Source of the DNA: Candidatus Alistipes faecigallinarum
GTDB taxonomy: Bacteria > Bacteroidota > Bacteroidia > Bacteroidales > Rikenellaceae
Length of the DNA: 64,000 nucleotides
NCBI GenBank assembly: GCA_019115605.1
Contig: DXDG01000019.1
Location: 62,001-126,000, forward strand
Direction of reading: 5' to 3'
The notes under the pieces are model-generated. The model searched no databases, was not told where the DNA came from, and saw nothing but the letters and a program-made list of their open reading frames with translations. Positions 37,474-46,667 of this stretch are shown here, in pieces. Position numbers and translations under genes: made by a program. Numbering within the stretch: position 1 is the stretch's first letter; the number at the start of each line of letters is the position of its first letter.

Positions 37474-39456
37474 ATGACACACGCAAAACGACTTCTTTTT
37501 CTGTTGCTGGCGGGGCTGCTGCCCCTCCGGCTGCTGGCCGACGTGAAGCTCCCGGCCATCTTTACCGACAACATGGTGCTGCAGCGCGAAAGCGAGGTGA
37601 AGCTCTGGGGCACGGCGGCGCCCGAGCGCACCGTGCGGATCACCACCTCGTGGGACGGTGCCCGCCATGAGGTGCCCGCGGATGCCGCGGGACACTGGAC
37701 TGTAACGGTCCGGACCCCCGAGGCGGGCGGCCCCCATACGATCACCTTCACCGACGGACGCCATCCCGTCACGTTGAGCAACGTACTCATCGGCGAGGTG
37801 TGGATCTGCTCCGGACAGTCGAACATGGAGATGCGCGTGGGCGACCGCGTAACGGGCATGGAGCAGGAGCTCGCCGAGGCCGAAGGCTACCCGGAGATCC
37901 GCCTGCTGCACATCGACAACACGACGAGCCCCGCGCCGCTCGCCGAGGCGAAGGTGCGCGACGGCGGCTGGCAGGTCTGCTCGGCGGATCACGTCCGCGA
38001 CTTCTCGGCCACGGGCTACTTCTTCGGCAAGGAGCTGCACCGCGAACTCGGGGTTCCCGTGGGTCTGATCGAGACCTGCTGGGGCGGCACGCTGGCCGAG
38101 GCCTGGACCTCGGGTGATGCGCTCTGGGACATCCCGGCCTTCCGCGATCGCGTGGCCAAGGCGCGGACGCTGCCCGCCACGCCCGAGGAGCGCACGCGGA
38201 TTTTCCACGAGGATCTCGACCGCTGGCGCGACGAGATGGCGGCCGTCGATCCGGGTTACCGTGACGGCAAACCCCTTTGGGCCGCGAGCACGTTCGACGA
38301 CACGGCCTGGGGCGAGATCCAGGCACCGGGCTTCGTGCAGCACCAGGGTCTCGGCAGCTTCACCGGAGGTTTCCTGTGGATGCGCCGCACGGTGGAGATT
38401 CCCGCCGCGTGGGCCGGCAAGGAGCTGACGCTGGAGCTGGCGGTCATCGACGACAACGACTTCACCTATTTCGACGGCGTCGAGGTCGGGCACACCGAGG
38501 GGTGCATGGCCTTCCGCCGCTACACCGTGCCGGCCTCGCTCGTCCGCGCGGGCCGCGTGACGATCGCCGTGCGTGTCATGGATACGGGCGGTCTGGGCGG
38601 CATCTTCGGCGATCCGAAGAGCATGTCGCTCCGCACGGCCGACGGCGATGTGCTGCCGCTGGCCGGGACGTGGAAATACCACCTCGGACTGGGGCTGGGC
38701 GAGGCGCCCGAGCTGCCGGTCAATACCGCCACGGAGCCCAATTTCCCGTCGTTCCTCTACAATGCGATGATCCATCCGCTGGTGGGCTACGGCATCCGGG
38801 GTGCGATCTGGTACCAGGGCGAGGCCAACGTGGCGCGTGCCGCGCAGTACCGCGACCTGCTGCCGCTGATGATCCGCGACTGGCGCAGCCGCTGGGGATA
38901 TGACTTCCCCTTCTACATTGTACAGCTGGCCAACTACATGAAGGTGCAGGAGGGTCCCGAGGAGTCGGAGTGGGCCGAGCTGCGCGAGGCCCAGACGGCG
39001 ACGCTGCGTCTCGAAAACACGGGCATGGCCGTCATCATCGACATCGGCGAGGCGGACGACATCCACCCGAAGAACAAGCCCGAGGTGGGCCGGCGCCTGG
39101 CGCTGCAGGCCCTCGCGAAGAGCTACGGCCGGCCGGTTCTCTGCTCGGGTCCCGTGTATGCGGGCTGCACGCTTGGCGACGGAGAGATCCGCATCCGCTT
39201 CTCGCACACCGACGGCGGGCTGAAGACCGTGGACGGCGGCGTTGTGAAGGGCTTCTGCATCGCCGGAGGCGACCATCGCTTCCACATGGCCGAGGCGCGC
39301 ATCGAGGGCGACGAGGTCATTGTCCGCTCGCCGGAGGTGGCCTATCCCGTGGCCGTGCGCTACGCCTGGGCGAACAACCCGGTCTGCAACCTGACAAACG
39401 GCACGGGACTTCCGGCCGGCCCGTTCCGCACGGACGACTGGACGGACGGCAAATAG
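37474..39456 (+). CDS. Sialate O-acetylesterase-type (SASA) SGNH enzyme
   Basis: A 660-residue exported carbohydrate esterase. Signal peptide MTHAKRLLFLLLAGLLPLRL leads to KLPAIFTDNMVLQRES, the standard start of this family. The SASA domain carries ICSGQSNMEM with the nucleophile Ser near 112 and IWYQGEANV near 447. Between them (about 240-400) is a GH2-like jelly-roll insertion (LWMRRTVEIPAAWAGKELTLEL). Family members remove O-acetyl groups from sialic acids or other sugars. It follows the SGNH gene by 60 bp and has its own -7 box. True sialate specificity is unproven, and no sialidase is in the window. Confidence 0.88.
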   Translation: MTHAKRLLFLLLAGLLPLRLLADVKLPAIFTDNMVLQRESEVKLWGTAAPERTVRITTSWDGARHEVPADAAGHWTVTVRTPEAGGPHTITFTDGRHPVTLSNVLIGEVWICSGQSNMEMRVGDRVTGMEQELAEAEGYPEIRLLHIDNTTSPAPLAEAKVRDGGWQVCSADHVRDFSATGYFFGKELHRELGVPVGLIETCWGGTLAEAWTSGDALWDIPAFRDRVAKARTLPATPEERTRIFHEDLDRWRDEMAAVDPGYRDGKPLWAASTFDDTAWGEIQAPGFVQHQGLGSFTGGFLWMRRTVEIPAAWAGKELTLELAVIDDNDFTYFDGVEVGHTEGCMAFRRYTVPASLVRAGRVTIAVRVMDTGGLGGIFGDPKSMSLRTADGDVLPLAGTWKYHLGLGLGEAPELPVNTATEPNFPSFLYNAMIHPLVGYGIRGAIWYQGEANVARAAQYRDLLPLMIRDWRSRWGYDFPFYIVQLANYMKVQEGPEESEWAELREAQTATLRLENTGMAVIIDIGEADDIHPKNKPEVGRRLALQALAKSYGRPVLCSGPVYAGCTLGDGEIRIRFSHTDGGLKTVDGGVVKGFCIAGGDHRFHMAEARIEGDEVIVRSPEVAYPVAVRYAWANNPVCNLTNGTGLPAGPFRTDDWTDGK

Positions 39457-39491
39457 CGGCCCTGCGGTTTCGCAATTGGGCCGAAAACCGC

Positions 39492-39499
39492 TATCTTTG
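39492..39499 (+). promoter_or_regulatory. HTCS gene promoter -7 box
   Basis: TATCTTTG matches the consensus. TTTC at 39468-39471 lies 20 bp upstream in the -33 position. Transcription would begin just before the ATG at 39524. The shared ATAGT element is absent here, so the regulator gene is not obviously autoregulated by that site. Confidence 0.6.
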
Positions 39500-39523
39500 T
39501 CGGACAACCGGCATTGGAAGAAG

Positions 39524-42500
39524 ATGAAACGGATCCTGTGGATTTGGTGTGTGTTGCTGCTGCTCGCGGCCCCTGCCGGGGCCGCGGTGCGGCGCAACGT
39601 GCTTTCGAACGACAGCGGGCTGTCGAACAGTTCGGTAACCTGCATCCACCAGGATTCGCTCGGCGTGCTCTGGCTCGGCACGTGGGACGGCCTGAACCGT
39701 TACGACGGCTCGGAGTTCCGCGTCTACAAGTTCCAGCCCGACAATCCGAATACGATCTCGAACAACGTCATCCGCCGCATCGTCGAGGAGTCGTACGGCA
39801 TCCTCTGGGTCGCCACCGACTACGGCATCAACCGCATCGACGTCCGCAACGACCGCATCGAACGCTTCTACCCGGGCTATGAGGCGAGCAGCCCCGTCGG
39901 GGAGCGCTCCTTTTCCGTGGCGGCGTCGCCCGACGGCGAGCTCTTCTGCTCGTCGCTGGGGTGGGGCATCGCCCGCTACGACGACAGCCGGGGGCAGTTT
40001 GCGGCCCTCAACGTGCCGCAGGTCAATACCTCGGCGGTGCGTATGCTCCGGGCTCCTGCTCCGGGACGGCTGCTGCTGCTCACCACATCGGGCGATCTGT
40101 TCGAGGTGCGCTGCGCCGTTGCGGCATCGGGAGAGCCCGAGGCGGTCGCGACGGCGCCGCTGCTTTCGGGGCAGCGGGTCGCGGCGCTCTTCGATACGCC
40201 GCAGCGGACCTACATCGCCACGGAGGAGTCCCTCCTCTGGGTCTACGACAACGCCTCGGGCAAGCTCTCGCTCTTCGTGCGCCTGCCGCTTCCGCCTGCC
40301 GCCAAGGAGCGGCTCTGCGCCGTTGCCGAAACCCCTTCGGGACGCCTCGTCTGCGCCTTTACGGGCTCCGACACCCGCCTCTTCGACCCCGCGACGGGGA
40401 CCTTTTCGCCGCTCCGGGAGCTTGCCGGCGTTCCGGTGCTCTCGCTGCTGGAGGGCTCGCAGGAGATTCTCTGGGCGGGCAGCGACGGTCAGGGGGTGTT
40501 GAGCCTCTACGAGGATGACCTGGAGTTCAACCGCACGGACAACCAGCAGCTCTTCGACGGGAAGAGCGCCCCGGTGCGGGCCTTTTACGAGGATGCGCGC
40601 GGCAACCTCTACATCGCCACGAAGGGCAACGGCATCCGCGTGCTGCGGCCGGACGGACATGCGGGCGGGAGTTACGACCGTTCGAACGGCCTGGGCAGCG
40701 CCTCGGTTTACGCCCTGGCCGCGGGCGGCCACGACGATCTGTTCATCGGCCACGACGGCGAGGGGCTCAACGTCCTGTCGCTCGCCACGGGGCGCCTCAC
40801 GACGCTCGATCCGCTGCCGGGGGGCCGCTTCGGTTCGGTCTACGCCATCCTGCGCGACACGGTGAACGACCGGCTGTGGCTCGGCACGAACGGATACGGA
40901 CTCGTCGGACTGCGGCTGTGCCGCGCGGCCGACGGGCGTTACGAAATTCTCGACCAGCGGATCTACGTCAACGACAAGGAGGATGCGGCGTCGTTGAGCA
41001 ACAACGGCGTCTTCGCGATCGCCCCGGCGGACAGCGGACGGCTGTGGCTCGGCACGCGCGGCGGAGGCCTGAACCGCTTCGACCCCGCGACGGGCCGTTT
41101 CGAGGTCCACACGACCGCCACGGACGCCCGTCCGATCAGCAGCAACGACATCCTTTCGCTCTATGTGTCCCGCGATTCGACACTCTGGATCGGCACCGGA
41201 TACGGACTCAACCGGCTGATCCGGGAGCGGGACGGATCGATCTCCTTCCGCCGGTACACCGAGAGGGAGGGGCTTCCCAACAACACCGTCCACGGCATTC
41301 TGGAGGACGATGCGGGCGATCTGTGGCTGAGCACGAACAAGGGATTGGCGCGGCTCGACCCCGCGACGGGCCAGGTGGTCAGCTACTACCGTTTCAAGGG
41401 GCTGCAGGGCAACGAATTCTCCGACGGCGCCTACTACCGCACCCCTTCGGGCGAGATGTTCTTCGGCGGGGTGGAGGGCTTCAACCGCTTCGATCCCGAC
41501 GACATCCATCTGCGCGACTATGCGCCCCGCGTGCTGCTGCAGGGCTTCACCGTGCGGCAGAATCCGCTGCCCGACTTCCACCCGGACCGGGAGATCGTCC
41601 TGGCGCACAACGAGAACTTCTTCACCGTGCGTTTCGCGGCCCTGGAGTACATCCGCAACGAGAGCTGCGAATATGCCTACATCCTGCGGGGCTTCAACGA
41701 CGACTGGGTCTATACGGGTACGGACAACACGGCGGTCTTCACCAACGTGCCGCCCGGAAACTACACGTTTTCGGTGCGGGCGACCAACGGCGACAAGGTT
41801 TGGGGCGACTGCGAGACGACGCTGCACATCCGCGTGCGGCCGCCGTGGTGGAACACGACGCTGGCCTATGTGGCCTACCTGCTGCTGCTCGCCGGAGCGG
41901 TCTATGCGGTCTACTTCATCGCCAACGAACGCATCGAGCAGCGGCGCAGCCTGCTCATCGAGTCGATGAACCGTGCGCAGCAGCGCGAAAGCTACGAGGC
42001 GAAGCTGCGTTTCTTCACCTCCATCGCCCACGAGTTCTGCACGCCGCTGACGCTCATCTACGGCTCCGGGGAGCAGCTGCTCGGAAGCTACAGCCTCGCT
42101 CCGGAGGTGGTGCGCCACGTGCGGATCATCCGCAACAACGCGGCGCGCATGCAGCGTCTGATCGGCGAGCTGATGGACTTCCGCCGCGCCGATACGGGCC
42201 ATTACAAGCCCCGTTATGCGGAGGTCGATGCCGCGGAGCTGCTTTCGTCGCTCGTCGACAACTTCAACGACGTGATCGAGCAGCGGCGCATCGACCTGCA
42301 TCTGTCGCTGCCCGCGGCCGGGGCCGTGATCGTGAGCGACCGCGATGCCCTGGAGAAGATCTTCAGCAACCTGGTCTCCAACGCCTGCAAATATACGCCC
42401 GGCGGCGGCTGGATCTCGCTGACGCTCGAAACCGGGGTGTCGGGCACGCGGCTGCGGATCGCCAACTCGGGCAAGGGCATCAAACCCGAGGATATCGGCA

Positions 42501-43582
42501 ACGTCTTCAACCGTTTCGAGATCCTCGACAACTTCGAACGTTCGGCCAGCGAGGGGCGCGTCATGCGCAACGGCATCGGGCTGGCGCTGGCCAAGAGCCT
42601 TGCGGAGGCGCTCGGCGGCACGCTCACGGTCATAAGCGAACCGGGAAAGAGCACGACCTTCACCCTCACGCTGCCCGTCGTCGAGCGGTCGCTGATTGCC
42701 GGAGAGCCGCCGACCCCGCCCTCCCCGCAGCCTGCGCACGCTTCGTACTCCCCGCAGCGGGAGGCCGAACCGCTCTCCGGTGCGGAGCAGACACTGCCGG
42801 TCCCCGGCCGCGAGACGGCTGAGGCGACGATCCTCATCGTCGATGACGAGCGACAGATGCGCGACCTGGTGGCCGAGATCCTCGGCACGTCGTACACGGT
42901 GCTCCAGGCGGCCGATGGTGAGGAGGCGATCGCGATTCTCAAGCGCCGCCGCCCGGATCTGATCTTGAGCGACGTGAACATGCCGCGCCTGGACGGTCTC
43001 GGACTGCTCCGCTACCTCAAGCAGAACGAGATCACGCGCTACATTCCCTTTGTCTTCCTGGCCTTCAAGACCGATGTCGAGCAGGAGATCCACGGTTACG
43101 AGCTGGGCGGCGACGGCTATATCGCCAAGCCGTTTCATCCCAAGCACCTGCAGGCCGTCGTGCAGCAGATCCTCACCAACCGCCGCTCGCTGCGCAGCTA
43201 CTACAACTCGGCGATTTCCACGGCCGACGTCTACGAGGGCAACACGATCGACGCCGACGACAAGAAGTTCATCGTGCAGCTCACGCGGATCATCGAGGAG
43301 AACCTCACGGACGAGAACCTCTCGCTCAACTTCCTTTGCGACAAGATGTGCGTGAGCCGCATGAGCCTCTACCGCAAGATCAAGGAGATCACGCAGACGA
43401 CGCCGAGCGAATACATCCGCAAGGTGAAGCTCCGCCACGCCACGCACCTGCTCCGCACGACGGGCATGACGATCCAGGAGGTGATGTTCTGCTCGGGCTT
43501 CAACAACAAGTCCTACTTCTACCGCGAATTTGCGAAGGAGTACCACATGTCGCCGCGCGAGATGCGCGAGCGGGGCGAATAG
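39524..43582 (+). CDS. Hybrid two-component system (HTCS) sensor-regulator
   Basis: A 1352-residue one-protein signalling system that senses a glycan fragment in the periplasm and activates its locus. Domain order: signal peptide to about 22; two seven-bladed Reg_prop propellers (about 25-700); a Y_Y_Y domain (about 705-775); one membrane helix (about 780-802). Then come HisKA with the H-box AHEFCTPLTL (His near 836), HATPase (FSNLVSNACKYTPGG), and a receiver with LSDVNMPRLDG (Asp near 1149). An AraC-type HTH ends the protein (about 1253-1350). The H-box has Cys where Arg or Lys is usual. It sits between the susCD arm and the MFS gene and is the best candidate to bind the ATAGTRYACWCC elements. 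Confidence 0.95.
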   Translation: MKRILWIWCVLLLLAAPAGAAVRRNVLSNDSGLSNSSVTCIHQDSLGVLWLGTWDGLNRYDGSEFRVYKFQPDNPNTISNNVIRRIVEESYGILWVATDYGINRIDVRNDRIERFYPGYEASSPVGERSFSVAASPDGELFCSSLGWGIARYDDSRGQFAALNVPQVNTSAVRMLRAPAPGRLLLLTTSGDLFEVRCAVAASGEPEAVATAPLLSGQRVAALFDTPQRTYIATEESLLWVYDNASGKLSLFVRLPLPPAAKERLCAVAETPSGRLVCAFTGSDTRLFDPATGTFSPLRELAGVPVLSLLEGSQEILWAGSDGQGVLSLYEDDLEFNRTDNQQLFDGKSAPVRAFYEDARGNLYIATKGNGIRVLRPDGHAGGSYDRSNGLGSASVYALAAGGHDDLFIGHDGEGLNVLSLATGRLTTLDPLPGGRFGSVYAILRDTVNDRLWLGTNGYGLVGLRLCRAADGRYEILDQRIYVNDKEDAASLSNNGVFAIAPADSGRLWLGTRGGGLNRFDPATGRFEVHTTATDARPISSNDILSLYVSRDSTLWIGTGYGLNRLIRERDGSISFRRYTEREGLPNNTVHGILEDDAGDLWLSTNKGLARLDPATGQVVSYYRFKGLQGNEFSDGAYYRTPSGEMFFGGVEGFNRFDPDDIHLRDYAPRVLLQGFTVRQNPLPDFHPDREIVLAHNENFFTVRFAALEYIRNESCEYAYILRGFNDDWVYTGTDNTAVFTNVPPGNYTFSVRATNGDKVWGDCETTLHIRVRPPWWNTTLAYVAYLLLLAGAVYAVYFIANERIEQRRSLLIESMNRAQQRESYEAKLRFFTSIAHEFCTPLTLIYGSGEQLLGSYSLAPEVVRHVRIIRNNAARMQRLIGELMDFRRADTGHYKPRYAEVDAAELLSSLVDNFNDVIEQRRIDLHLSLPAAGAVIVSDRDALEKIFSNLVSNACKYTPGGGWISLTLETGVSGTRLRIANSGKGIKPEDIGNVFNRFEILDNFERSASEGRVMRNGIGLALAKSLAEALGGTLTVISEPGKSTTFTLTLPVVERSLIAGEPPTPPSPQPAHASYSPQREAEPLSGAEQTLPVPGRETAEATILIVDDERQMRDLVAEILGTSYTVLQAADGEEAIAILKRRRPDLILSDVNMPRLDGLGLLRYLKQNEITRYIPFVFLAFKTDVEQEIHGYELGGDGYIAKPFHPKHLQAVVQQILTNRRSLRSYYNSAISTADVYEGNTIDADDKKFIVQLTRIIEENLTDENLSLNFLCDKMCVSRMSLYRKIKEITQTTPSEYIRKVKLRHATHLLRTTGMTIQEVMFCSGFNNKSYFYREFAKEYHMSPREMRERGE

Positions 43583-43607
43583 CGCTTCGCGGCGCCGTTT
43601 GATCACG

Positions 43608-43666
43608 TTACCATACGAAACGGATACAATAGTGTACTCCCGGCCGCCGGGGGTATGCTATCTTTG
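43608..43666 (+). promoter_or_regulatory. MFS transporter promoter with shared operator (copy 3)
   Basis: -7 box TATCTTTG is at 43659-43666. ATAGTGTACTCC starts at 43629, exactly 30 bp upstream as in the sulfatase and GH130 promoters. The rest of the promoter is not similar to those two, so the element is conserved against a diverged background. It again occupies the -33 position. Confidence 0.65.
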
Positions 43667-43689
43667 TTGTGCGATACCAAACTACTGAC

Positions 43690-44973
43690 ATGAAAGAAGC
43701 CACCGCCGCCAGGCCGAAGCACGGAGTGCTCTACCGGGCCCTGTCGGAATTCAGACACTTCGGCACCTATCCGTTCAACATGCGGATTCTGCTCCTGACG
43801 AACATGCTCTACGCCTTCGTCCTTCCGGTCGTCGAGCTCTTCGTCGGCACCTACATCATGCGCAACAGCTCGGAGCTCGCCTACGTCGTGGGCTACCAGC
43901 TGGCCGTCTACACGGGCATCCCGATCACGTTCCTCGTCAACGGATTCCTCATGCGCCGCATCCGCATCGCGCACCTCTACTCGTTCGGCATGCTGTTGAG
44001 CGGCGTCTCGATGGCGGTGATGATGTCGCTCGAGACGCTCGAACTGGGCGGAATCATCCTCGCGGGCCTCATCATGGGCCTCTCGTATGGATTCTTCTGG
44101 GCCAACCGCGACTTCCTGGCCCTGGCCTCGACCGACGACGGCAACCGCAACTACTACTACGGGCTGGAGAGCTTCTTCAATACGGTGGCCAGCGTCGTCG
44201 TGCCGGGCATGATCGGCGCCTTCCTTGGCGCCACGGCCGACCACGGCTGGTTTGCGGGCAACATCAACTTCGCCTATAAGCTCGTTACGCTCTTCGTCTT
44301 CGTGCTGACGATCGTCGCCTCGACGGTCGTCATGCGGGGCCGCTTCGCCGAGCCGAAGCACGATCGCTTCCTCTTCCGGCGCTTCGACACCCTCTGGTGG
44401 CGGATGATGCGCCTCGCCGTGCTGAAGGGCATCGCCCAGGGCTATATCGTTACGGCCCCCTCGATGCTCGTGATGACGCTCGTGGGCAACGAGACGACGC
44501 TCGGCACGCTGCAGTCCATCGGCGCCATCGTCTCGGCCGTGCTGCTCTACCTGCTGGGGCGCTTCACCACCTCGCACCACCGCGTGGCGATCTTCTCCGC
44601 CGGTCTGCTGCTCTTCGCCCTCGGCGGGGCCTTCAATGCCGCGCTCTACTCGGCCGCGGGGGTGATTGTCTTCATGCTCTGCCTCGTGCTCGGTCGGCCG
44701 CTGATGGATCTGGGCTACTTCCCGCTCCAGCTGCGCGTGATCGACTGCGTGAGCCGCCGCGAACACCGCAACTCCTACGCCTACATCTTCATCCACGAAT
44801 TTGCGCTCTACCTGGGCCGTTTCTTCGGCTGCGGGCTCTTCATCGTCCTGACTCTTGCCGTTTCGGACACCTTCGCGATCCGCTATGCGCTGCTGATTAT
44901 CGGCGTCATCCAGCTGATCTCGATTCCGATTGCCCGCGGAATTACCCATACGCTCGATCAATCGGAGCGTTGA
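43690..44973 (+). CDS. MFS transporter
   Basis: A 427-residue inner-membrane transporter with about 12 hydrophobic helices. Start ATG 43690 is used; a GTG seven codons upstream is within the expected 5' leader. Segments such as YELGLES-like NYYYGLESFFNTVASVVVPG and the loop LGRFTTSHHRVAIFSAG fit MFS sugar carriers of Bacteroidota glycan loci. It would bring disaccharides such as mannosyl-GlcNAc into the cytoplasm for the GH130 enzyme. Its promoter shares the operator with the GH130 operon, which supports this partnership. Substrate is inferred. Confidence 0.82.
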   Translation: MKEATAARPKHGVLYRALSEFRHFGTYPFNMRILLLTNMLYAFVLPVVELFVGTYIMRNSSELAYVVGYQLAVYTGIPITFLVNGFLMRRIRIAHLYSFGMLLSGVSMAVMMSLETLELGGIILAGLIMGLSYGFFWANRDFLALASTDDGNRNYYYGLESFFNTVASVVVPGMIGAFLGATADHGWFAGNINFAYKLVTLFVFVLTIVASTVVMRGRFAEPKHDRFLFRRFDTLWWRMMRLAVLKGIAQGYIVTAPSMLVMTLVGNETTLGTLQSIGAIVSAVLLYLLGRFTTSHHRVAIFSAGLLLFALGGAFNAALYSAAGVIVFMLCLVLGRPLMDLGYFPLQLRVIDCVSRREHRNSYAYIFIHEFALYLGRFFGCGLFIVLTLAVSDTFAIRYALLIIGVIQLISIPIARGITHTLDQSER

Positions 44974-45120
44974 TGCACGCGATGCGGCGCCGGGTGCGGA
45001 TTCCCGGCGTCTGCTCGCCGGACAGTTATCACATAGTTTAGGTTTTGGCAGAGGACGTCAGCGCCGTGAGGCAGCCGGCGTCTTCGTTTTTTGTGCGGGC
45101 ATCTCCCGGGCGGGTTCCGG

Positions 45121-45164
45121 GGGCATCTTCCGGGCATCTTCCGGGTATCTTTCGGGCAGGTTTC
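45121..45164. repeat. 11-bp tandem repeat, four copies
   Basis: Units GGGCATCTTCC, GGGCATCTTCC, GGGTATCTTTC and GGGCAGGTTTC run head to tail in the 287-bp spacer between the convergent MFS and SGNH genes. A fifth, separated copy is near 45098. No gene is visible in the spacer besides this repeat and the terminator. Confidence 0.75.
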
Positions 45165-45189
45165 GAACATGCCTCGGGCGGGTGCGGGC

Positions 45190-45230
45190 CGGAAAAAGAA
45201 TCCGGGAGCCGCCCGCAGGCGCTCCCGGAT
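45190..45230 (-). terminator. Rho-independent terminator of the GH38-GH92 operon
   Basis: ATCCGGGAGC (45200-45209) pairs with GCTCCCGGAT (45221-45230). On the minus strand the stem is followed by TTCTTTTTCC. It follows the last gene of the minus operon. On the plus strand GTGTTTTTTCG a little downstream means it may also end the MFS transcript. Confidence 0.75.
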
Positions 45231-45260
45231 CCGGAAGAAGGGTGTTTTTTCGAGTGGGTG

Positions 45261-46640
45261 TCAGAGTTTGCGGAGCTCGACCTTCCGCACGACGGGTTTG
45301 TTGATGCGGTAGATCTGGTCGATGAGCAGCTCCTGCTCCCGTTCGCGCGCCTCGCGTACGGCCGGGTGCATGAGCTTCGCGTAGTTGTCGCGCTGGGCGC
45401 CCACCCAGCCGTTCTTGCTCTTCTCGCGGTCGAGCACCTCGACGGCGTGGCGGTCGTTGGCGTCGAGCAGCCCGCGGTCCTGGAAGAAGTCGTACTGCAT
45501 CCAGGCGTAGTCGCGGAAGTTGCGCTCGATCTCCCAGCGGTACTCGTTCAGGTACATCACCGCCTGGGCCTGCCGGTACTGCGGGGTCCAGGTGATCTGG
45601 GCGAGGTTGATGCCTTTGGCCAGCTCCTCGGCGCTCCACGAGCCGATCTGCTCGCCGTCGATGCAGACGGCATAGGTGCCCTTGAGCCCCTTGACCGTGA
45701 GCATCTCGCGGTTCATCTCCTCGACAAACGGGACGAGCTTGGCGGCATGGGCCTGTCCGCGCTTCATGCCCCAGCCGCGGGCCACGGTGTCCATCGGGTA
45801 GGGCAGGGCGTTGGCCAGGTAGTCGAACGAGAGGTTGCGGCCCGCCTTTTGAAGGTTCGTGATCCGGCAGTTCGAGGCCTTGAGGATCTCCCGCTTCGAG
45901 GCGTCGATGCAGACGTCGGCAACCTCCTTGCCGGCAAAGCCCTGGGCCTTGAGGAAGAGGTAGGCCATGACCATGTGGCCGTCGTTGTCGGGATGGACGC
46001 GGTCGCCGCCCGAGAGCGTGAAGCCCGGATCGGTGGCCTGCACGCGCTCGCCGAGTTCGGTCATCGGGGCGTTGTAGTCGATGAACTCCCAGCCGTGGGC
46101 CTCGGCCGACTCCTTCTGAAACTCCACGACACGCTGCATGACGGCGTTCTTGCCGTGGAAGGGCTCGTTGCCCTCGATCTTTGCCGTCTCGTCGTAGGGC
46201 GAGCTGCCGATCATCACCACGCGCACGCCGTCGAGCCCCTCAAGGCGCTGCTCCATCTTTTTGTAATTCTCCAGACACTCCTGGTAGCGGGCTTCGCCGA
46301 AGGCCTCGGCATTGTCGCCGTTGTACTCGAAGTAGCCCGTGTCGTTCATGCCGAAGGTTACGGTGAGCACCGTCGGACGCTTGCTGAAGACATCGCCGTC
46401 GAGACGCTTGTACATCATGCCGGCGGTCTCGCCGCCGATGCCGGCGTTGTACATCCGCAGGTTCATGTACGGGAAGCGGGTCATGTAGTAGAGCCAGATG
46501 TAGGAGTGGTAGTGTCCGCCGTCGGTGATGCTGTTGCCCAGGTAGACGACGCGGTCGCCCTCCTTGAAGGGTGCGATCGTCTGTGCCGCGGCGGAGCTGC
46601 CGAGCAGGGCCGCCGCAAGGATCCATGCGATTTTTTTCAT
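45261..46640 (-). CDS. Exported SGNH/GDSL hydrolase with C-terminal extension
   Basis: A 459-residue secreted SGNH protein; signal peptide ends at SAAAQ. Blocks YLGNSITDGG, GIGGETAG, FGMNDTGYF and DRVHPDNDGH are all present within the first 240 residues, so it should be active. The remaining 200 residues form a helical extension, with WTPQYRQAQAVMYLNEYRW, of unknown role, as seen in large Bacteroidetes SGNH proteins. It is the last gene of the minus operon, 27 bp after a GH92 gene. Deacetylation of the mannose-rich glycan is a plausible role. Confidence 0.83.
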   Translation of the reverse strand: MKKIAWILAAALLGSSAAAQTIAPFKEGDRVVYLGNSITDGGHYHSYIWLYYMTRFPYMNLRMYNAGIGGETAGMMYKRLDGDVFSKRPTVLTVTFGMNDTGYFEYNGDNAEAFGEARYQECLENYKKMEQRLEGLDGVRVVMIGSSPYDETAKIEGNEPFHGKNAVMQRVVEFQKESAEAHGWEFIDYNAPMTELGERVQATDPGFTLSGGDRVHPDNDGHMVMAYLFLKAQGFAGKEVADVCIDASKREILKASNCRITNLQKAGRNLSFDYLANALPYPMDTVARGWGMKRGQAHAAKLVPFVEEMNREMLTVKGLKGTYAVCIDGEQIGSWSAEELAKGINLAQITWTPQYRQAQAVMYLNEYRWEIERNFRDYAWMQYDFFQDRGLLDANDRHAVEVLDREKSKNGWVGAQRDNYAKLMHPAVREAREREQELLIDQIYRINKPVVRKVELRKL

Positions 46641-46667
46641 TTTTCTATCGGTTTTTTAGGTCTGTTG

